Positions 57,651 through 64,000 of a DNA stretch of 64,000 bases are shown here, in pieces. Every line of letters begins with the position of its first letter. Within the stretch, counting starts at the first letter, position 1. The notes beneath the pieces are model-generated. The model saw only the letters and a program-made list of their open reading frames with translations. It ran no database searches and was not told the origin of the DNA. A program made the position numbers and the translations under genes. The stretch comes from Falciphora oryzae (Eukaryota > Ascomycota > Sordariomycetes > Magnaporthales > Magnaporthaceae): contig JNVV01000023.1 in the NCBI GenBank assembly GCA_000733355.1, positions 463,844-527,843 on the forward strand, written 5' to 3'.

Positions 57651-58602
57651 ATGGCCGACGCCGACACCCCGGTTACCCTGCGCACGCGCAAGTTCATTCG
57701 CAACCCGCTGCTGGGTCGCAAGCAGATGGTCGTGTGAGTAGCCGTGCCTGCCTGCCCTGCTGCTTGTGATCGCTCCCCTCCTTCTCGCGCACTCTTTCGG
57801 TCGGTGGCAGGCTGCAGCGACGATGGCTTCGACTCGATGGGAACCAAGCGGCGTGGCGATGGAGGGACTGGGCCGAGACAGCAAGAAATCGATCGAGCGA
57901 ACTCGTGGCATTGGGCCATGTGGCCCTCGGGGCCGAGGCCCTGCGACGAGGACCTCGACCACACAAGCACCACCAAGTCAATTTCCAGCCGACTCCCGCC
58001 CGATCATCAATCGATTGTTTCAGCCCTCCTTGCCTCCTCCCTCCGTCCCCCGAACAAGCCATCGATCCAGCAACCTGTCGCGCCCAGCCTCAGCCACCCG
58101 ACCGGAAGATCCAGGGAGCAGACACGCGCGGGCGCGGTGCCTGGGAGAACAGGGTTGCCCGTTCATCACAGACTCGAGAGGCTGACTTCCCCCTCCAGTG
58201 ACATCCTGCACCCCACCCGCCCCAACATCTCCAAGGATGAGCTCCGCGACAAGCTGGCTGGTCTCTACAAGGCCACCAAGGACCAGGTCAGCGTCTTTGG
58301 CCTGCGCACCCAGTTCGGTGGCGGCAAGACCACCGGCTTCGCCCTGATCTACGACTCCCCCGAGGCTCTCCAGAAGTTCGAGCCCCGCTACAGGCTGGTC
58401 CGCATCGGCAAGGCCACCAAGGTCGAGAAGGCCAGCAGACAACAGCGTACGTATTTGCCTCTTGACTCCCCAGCCCTCCAGCTGCCAGACATGCTGACTC
58501 TCTCCCTCTTACCCCTCCACAGGCAAGCAGCGCAAGAACAGGCAGAAGACCCTCCGCGGCACGGCCAAGGTCAAGGGTGCGAAGGCGAAGAAGGACAAAT
58601 AA
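57651..58602 (+). CDS. RPS24: 40S ribosomal protein eS24
   Basis: Three exons, 57651-57733, 58199-58446 and 58523-58602, with introns of 465 nt (GTGAGT..CTCCAG) and 76 nt (GTACGT..CCACAG), give 136 residues, the normal length of eS24. Conserved sequence is continuous across both junctions: [20 protein letters not shown] joins [19 protein letters not shown]; then [20 protein letters not shown] and RYRLVRIGK; the Lys/Arg-rich tail joins [12 protein letters not shown]. Component of the small ribosomal subunit, needed for rRNA maturation. The first intron is long compared with the other introns in this window, a common feature of ribosomal protein genes. No box C/D snoRNA signature was seen in it. 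Confidence 0.97.
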
Positions 58603-59492
58603 ACGGGAAAATACCACGGCGCTACACGGGAGGGCTTCCTCGGGGTTTCACCCCCTCTTCACAATCTCTTCTTGTCGGTTTCCTGTCCCCCGTTTCGGAC
58701 AGGACATCACCATCATCATGGTGTTCTGGAGGAACTGGGCAAACATCCATGGGCACCGTCGTGCTCCTGGCTTTGCTGTTGTTGGCTTGGGCTCGACTTG
58801 CTCACCCCCTTCTTTTTACGGGTGGGAGGAACCGTCGGGATGAACCAACAAAAAAACAACACGCATGTTTTATCTGCCTTTAACTACAATTTACCGGACA
58901 ATCGGTCATGGCGGCGTGAAGGGATGGGCATCGAATTTATCTTTTTTTTTCTGGTCGGCATAAGGATACCGGACCTCAGGCGTTGGGTGTGCTCCCTGCT
59001 TTTGGTGATTTGCAGATGCAGGCGGGATGAGTGGCTCGCCGATGATCTTGAGTTGCTGACCGCTGGGGCGGACGCGAGGACAGGCTTTCTCCCAAAAGCG
59101 GACACCGCCCTGGGCCTGCTGCTCTCGGGTGCACAATATGGCTTCCCATGACCGGGCTGGAAACATGTCGATGGCCGGGAAGAGGAGGCAGGTCGTGTTC
59201 AGGTGCTCCGGTTTGGCCCTCGGAGACGAGGTCGCTCAGAAAAGATGGTGACGCCACCCTACCGAGTGCAGCCCTTTTCCCCAAACGGAATCGGGTGTCC
59301 AGTCATGGGCCCGTGGAAACTCACAATGTCCTCCTCAAATACAGCATCTGACCAGACAGCCTCTCCTCGAAAACAAACATCGTAGCATCCACCCGTAGAA
59401 ATCCATGTCCCCTTCCCTTGTTATGCATCTGATGTTGACTCGGGTCCTCCTTTAGCAAAGACTTCACCAATCCAAACTATCCCAAGCCAGAT
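58603..59492. other. Convergent intergenic
   Basis: 3' sides of eS24 and the secreted-protein gene. No gene seen. Confidence 0.5.
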
Positions 59493-60029
59493 TCAGGACC
59501 ACGCCGCCATGGCCGCAACAGTCCCGGCAGCCCCGGAGACAATAACCCAAAGAGCGGGCGTGGGCGTGCCCGGCGACGCGGTGCCCCAGTACCCGCCGCC
59601 GCAGTACTCGTAGCCGGCGCGCACCACGCAGTTCCACTGGCCGCCGCCGTTGCCCCAGCCCTGCCGCGTACTGGCGCCCAGCGGCACGTTGTCGTCGTTG
59701 TTGCTGCTCGTCCGCACCTCGGCCGACCCCGGCGCGGGCGCGACCTGGGTCGCGGCCCGGATCACCGCCACCGTCTCGTCGAACCCTGGCGCGCCTGCGC
59801 CGGCCGAGAAGGCTGCGATGGCTCCGGTGTCGGCGCGTACAGGGAGGGAGAGGCTGCGTGTCTGGGGCTGCTGCTTGAGGGGGCGCCGGACGATGTAGAA
59901 GGTGCCGTCATCGTCAGTGGGGTCTGTGGCGGCGGCTTGGGCGGGTGGTGCTGCGTCTGCTGCCAGCGCCGACGAGGGCCAGAAGAGCAGCAGCAGGAGC
60001 TGGATGGTGATGAGGGAGGCCCGCATCAT
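59493..60029 (-). CDS. Small secreted protein with GPI-like C-terminus
   Basis: Single exon, 178 residues from ATG 60029. A clear signal peptide (hydrophobic ITIQLLLLLFW, cleavage after SSALA at about residue 23) is followed by a polar Ala/Pro/Asp/Thr-rich mature part with only two cysteines, 8 residues apart (WNCVVRAGYEYCGGGYWG, about 133-150), which could form a small disulphide loop. The C-terminus has small residues (TASPGTPTP) followed by a hydrophobic end (ALWVIVSGAAGTVAAMAA), the layout of a GPI-anchor signal. Family not recognised. Predicted cell-surface or wall protein. Confidence 0.78.
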   Translation of the reverse strand: MMRASLITIQLLLLLFWPSSALAADAAPPAQAAATDPTDDDGTFYIVRRPLKQQPQTRSLSLPVRADTGAIAAFSAGAGAPGFDETVAVIRAATQVAPAPGSAEVRTSSNNDDNVPLGASTRQGWGNGGGQWNCVVRAGYEYCGGGYWGTASPGTPTPALWVIVSGAAGTVAAMAAWS

Positions 60030-61689
60030 TGCGGCTCTGGGGGCTGCTTGAGGCCCTTGGCGGAAGCAAAGACTAAGTACGTCACGTCAGGAGAACGGTG
60101 TTCTTGGTATCCCAACATGAAGTCTGAAGTCTATTGGGCCTTGGATCAAATGTTGAGTTAGAGCAGACAAAGGGTATGAGACTAGAAAGTAAATAAGCCG
60201 TATGGAAGAGTACATCCATCACGTTTATATATATCAACCATATGTGTCGTAGCCGCCACGGCAAGGCGCCTCACAGGCACGCCTGCTGTCACAGGGCAAG
60301 AGGGATGCAGCGGGCCGAAAAGAGGGAGAGGTGGCGATGATATCACTGGACGACCGGCCTCTGCCAAGGCAAGATGCCTCGACCCCGAGACTGGGGGTCG
60401 GCGGACGATCTGTAGAGGCGACAGCTGGCGGGTAGGCATCGTGGTAGACTTGCTGCTGGTTTCTTTTTTCTTTCTCGCGCCGTAGCCGCCAGAGCAGCCT
60501 TTCAGGGAAGTGCCGCCCGTATGGGATGTGGTTGGCGGGCCGCGCAACGATGGAGAAGCCGGAAAGCCGACCAGCCGTGCCTGTCGGCAGCAGCATGCAG
60601 GTTTCTACCCGTCACTTGCTCGGTCTGCACCTCACGCCGAGCTCAAGTAGGATGTTATGTCAATTACGTTGGCGCGGATGGTTCTCCCATAGCTGGTTGT
60701 CGACAGGAGAGAAAAACGTGAATAAATGACTGCTGGCAACAAATCCATAGAATGGAACAACAAGAAAGTGCAGTTTGAGGCTGCTTCGAGAAAAAGAACA
60801 GCAAATTGAGCGCGCCGATGAACATCCAGAATGACCCACAACTGCAGCTTACTCGGCAGGCAGAACTGAAGTTGCATGTTATGTTTTTCTATGGGAAGAG
60901 CGGTTATCGTCGAGAAACGCAAAAATGGTGAGGCAGGCAAGGTGAGGCAGGCAAGGTGAGCTGTCCAAGTCAGACCCGTCGGCATGATCCAGGTCCGTCA
61001 GGGGTAATCCATGGACATGCGATTGGGAAATGTCTGTATTTCATCGCATCGACCAGAGGCCATTGCAGTGATTGGCTGCCGCCGTCATGCAGGCTACTGT
61101 ACCCAGGCCGGCTGCGTTTCTTGGTGTCGGAGCCTCCTGGCCAGCCGAGGCATTTTGTTCGGTGGAGGGGGGGAAGCACGACATGACCAGTAACGTCACC
61201 GAAACGCTAGAAGAAAGAGCCCGGGAAACATGTTGATCGAAGAACGGCCCTGAGCCGGTCTACCGAATCTGGTCTATACCCTATATACGCTTGATACCAG
61301 TGCTGGTGTTGTGTCGAGAAAGGCATGCGCCCACCAAGCCCAAGAAATAAAAACAAAGAGACACCGAACACCCCTAGACTCCGGTATATGGGGTATCTTC
61401 TGGATACATTTAGCTAGACTTCAGGTTGAGAACCAACACGTTGGCACTCTCACTGGCTCGCTTGTTGTCCAAACTGGATGCACGTCAGCATTGTGCGTAG
61501 ACCAAGAGCGCCATTAAAGCGACGGAGAAGACGCTGAGCGCATAGAAAAACAATAGTCAATGGTGTCTGATAGGCTCTTTTCGAGACATATTCGACGATG
61601 CGGGTGTGTGAGTGTGTGGAAATCGAGATCGGGGCAAGACCCCAGCGGTGGATGTGTGTGGAAACAGGCCAAGCCCGAGGTGGGCTTTC
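60030..61689. other. Intergenic, no gene seen
   Basis: 1.66 kb between the start of the secreted-protein gene and the 3' end of the SGF29 gene. It contains a short tandem GTGAGGCAGGCAAG duplication near 60930-60958. No ORF with domain support. Confidence 0.5.
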
Positions 61690-63330
61690 TTAGCTGCGGT
61701 ACTCGACCACGAAGCGTCTCTCGACAAGCTGTAGTGTGCCCGACGTCTCTTCGCCCTCGAAGCGGAGATTAACCTTGCCCGTGGCAGCGTCGGTGCCCAT
61801 GACCTCGGCCTTGTAGAAGGTGGTGCTGTCTGGATACAGGGCGAGGACCGTCTTGCCCTTGTCCAGGTCGGGGAGCTCCTGGCTGGGGCCGGGGATCGGG
61901 ATCATGTTGCTGGCGCTAGTGCGGTACTCTGTCCTCTGGTCTGGCGGCAGATCGGGGTCCTCGTCCTTGACCTTGTATCGCCGCGACTTGCCCTCGCCCA
62001 GAACCTGTTGCACCTTGCCCAGGTACCAGTCTGGGCTGTCGCTGCTAGCTGTCTGCTTGGGCTTGAAGGCGACGTCCTGGCCCTTGCTGAAGACTACCTT
62101 GGACCGCTGCGTCGCCGCCGCGGATGCTGCCGCCGCCGCTGCTGCCGCGGCTGAGGATGCTGAAGGGGTTCCGGCAGACCCTCCAGGCGCAGCAGAAACG
62201 GAGCCGGCAGCCGACGAGGAGCCTGTGGCGGGGGGCTCGGCGCTGTCGGCCTTGGACGGGGTGTCGCGGTCGCCACCTCGTGGGGGAACGCTGTCGCGGT
62301 TCCCGGAACGATCGCTGCCGGCGTTGCCCAGCTTGCGTGTGGTGTGGTGGCTGCCCAGGGGCGAGGGCACAGGAGACTCGGCGCCGTCGAAATCGTAGAG
62401 CGAGGCCGGGTCGCGCAGCGACGACGACTCCCGGGCCTCGCGCGCCTGCTCGCGCTGCTGTTCGCGCATGGCGCGGCTGGGGTTGCGGCTGGACCCCGAG
62501 AGCAGGCCCGAGGCGGAGCGGGACACGCCGAGGTGATGGGAGCTGCCGCCCTTGGAGCCTACGTCGCCGCCTTCGGCCTCTTCCTTAGCCTTCTGGATGG
62601 CGCTCAGGACCTGGACGCGCTCCTTGGCGGCCTTGATGAGCTCGACGAGCGAGTCCGAGTTTTTGACTCCGCGCCGGAACAGCTCCTCGAGCTTGCGCTC
62701 CTCAGCCTCGACCGACGGCATCGAGTCCGGGTTCTGGGCCATGTACGAGTCCTGGCCCTGGATGCTGCGGACGTTGTCGGTGCTCTCATTCAGCATGTCG
62801 ACAATCTGGCGCATGTCGTCCTTGGACTGCTGCCACAGCTGCACCTCCTCGCCCTGGCCGCCATTGCGGTTGGGCCCGCGCGAGTTGCGGTTGCGCTGCG
62901 ACGACATCGGGGTCGACGCGCGGCTGGTCGGCGTGTCTTCTTCTGGAAGGGGGTGAGGCAGGAACAAGAGCGAGCGAGAGAGGAAGCCGACTGTCAACGT
63001 GGAACGGAACTCGTGTCACGCCCCCCCTGGGCGGGGAGGCCTAGGCAGGGCGGCTCAGGCAGCACGGCCCTCGTCCTTACCTGCTGCTGCTGCTGCTGCT
63101 CCACTAGGGGTGCGGGGCCGTCCTCCGCCGCCTCCTCGGCTGGCTCCTGGGGCGGGCGATGGGGACTCGCGGCCACGCTTCCTCGGCAGCAGCGTGGGCC
63201 GGGCGATGGGCGGCGCGGAGCTGTCCTTGGAGTTGGTGGTCTGGCGGCCGGCGCCGGGGGTGCTCCAGTAGCCGCCGAGGGTGTCCTCGATCTTGCCGAC
63301 CTCGGGCCGTTTCTTCCTCCGGTCAGCCAT
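61690..63330 (-). CDS. SGF29: SAGA-associated factor 29 (Sgf29), tandem Tudor protein
   Basis: Two exons, 63330-63081 and 62942-61690 (138-nt intron, GTAAGG..CTTCCAG, phase 1), encode 500 residues. The N-terminal 150 residues are basic and disordered, with poly-Ala at the splice junction. A helical region (about 110-200; WQQSKDDMRQIVDMLNEST, LVELIKAAKERVQVLSAI) is the coiled-coil part. A long Ser/Ala/Arg linker follows. The last about 150 residues form the SGF29 tandem Tudor domain: DVAFKPKQ..., DWYLGKVQQVLGEGKSRRYK, VLALYPDSTTFYKAEV and LRFEGEETSGTLQLVERRFV. Sgf29 binds H3K4me2/3 and brings SAGA (and ADA) acetyltransferase to promoters; the YPDSTTFYKAEV segment holds the aromatic-cage residues. 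Longer than yeast Sgf29 (about 260) because of the N-terminal and linker extensions. Confidence 0.95.
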
Positions 63331-64000
63331 AGTGCATCGCCTGTCAGCTGGCGCGCGGGAAGGTGGTGGTGGTGGTGGTGGTGGTGGTAGTTATGGTCAT
63401 GTGGTGCTGGTGCTGGTGCTGGTGCTGGTGATGATGGTGACAATGGTGATGGCAACAGAGGACAGCGTGAGCCGGTCAGGACAAGTCATTTCTCACCGCG
63501 AGTTCTAGAAAAAGTTGAGGAAGGAGAAGGGCGGCGGCGGCGGATTGTTTTTTTTTTTTTTTTTTTTTGGGGGCGCAACTCTTGAGGCGCGACCGCGAGA
63601 TTGATTGATCGAGGGCTCGACTGCGTCAGGAGCTCGAGGCGATCACCAGGCAAGGCCCCCTTTCACGACTCGGGCCGAGAAGGCGATGTGGAGCTGGACT
63701 CTGCAGGCGGATGGGACTGAGGGAAAGCGTGAGCCCGGCGTCTGGTGGCTCCAGCCGGTGTGGATGGCAGGCAGGTCTGTCTCGTCGCGGTTGATTGAGC
63801 TTGGTGCAATGGAACTGTGTCAACTGTGGACGAGTCTGGTGGCTGTCTTATTGCCGTGCCCTTGATTTATGTACACCCAGCCAGCTGCGTCTGCACTCTG
63901 CGTGCCGTCAGTTGCACGACCTGAAATTGGACGCCTCTTACTATATAGACTGAACCTTGCCTGCCTTTTTACACAGCGTGCACGTAATTGATTTGGCCAT
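63331..64000. promoter_or_regulatory. Upstream region of SGF29, repeat-rich
   Basis: Carries a (GGT)n run at about 63362-63388, GGTGCT repeats at about 63403-63430 and T21 at 63548-63568. No gene seen up to the window edge. Confidence 0.6.

Noticed and set aside
57734..58198. snoRNA in the eS24 intron
   Set aside because: No C box (TGATGA) found, so no C/D snoRNA can be supported by eye.

Overview
The window comes from a filamentous ascomycete, most likely a Sordariomycete. Evidence: GC-rich coding sequence; short GT..AG introns (64-141 nt in most genes) with CTRAY branch points; two Zn2Cys6 regulators; a HET-domain gene; and a retroelement decayed by C-to-T type changes like those left by repeat-induced point mutation (RIP). 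A Magnaporthales placement is only an impression. Two assembly gaps of N lie at 9102-9345 and 32610-32893. No rRNA, tRNA or CRISPR was found.

Layout. 1-2796 is the 3' part of a dead Ty3/gypsy chromovirus with its 3' LTR. 3505-4160 is a frame-broken small gene. 5384-8133 is a four-exon Zn2Cys6 regulator. 9365-10352 is a membrane protein. A solo LTR (11555-11853) with a perfect 5-bp target duplication lies inside a repeat-rich gap. 12375-13406 (Cys-rich single-pass membrane protein) converges on 13714-14697 (secreted alpha/beta hydrolase). 15545-17599 is a damaged HET gene, divergent from an NmrA-like reductase (18003-19010). Then follow an MFS sugar-type transporter (19396-21050), a Dcg1-like Asp/Glu/hydantoin racemase (21268-22279, opposite strand) and a tiny helix-turn-helix ORF. 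23650-28305 encodes a very acidic coilin-like nuclear protein of about 1550 residues.

28.3-48.4 kb is almost empty of genes. Its only convincing gene is a second Zn2Cys6 regulator (33545-35839, minus strand), with 12.6 kb upstream and 5.2 kb downstream that carry no convincing ORF and many homopolymers and microsatellites. From 48.4 kb onward housekeeping genes return: a cyclophilin-RRM protein, a small conserved protein, an EEF2KMT/Efm3-type methyltransferase, ribosomal protein eS24, a small secreted protein with a GPI-like tail, and the SAGA subunit Sgf29.

How the genes fit together: there is no clear operon-like or biosynthetic cluster. The NmrA-like, MFS and Dcg1-like genes are neighbours and may share a nitrogen or nutrient theme, but this is inference. 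Splice sites were read by eye. Models were accepted when phase, motif continuity and total length agreed.
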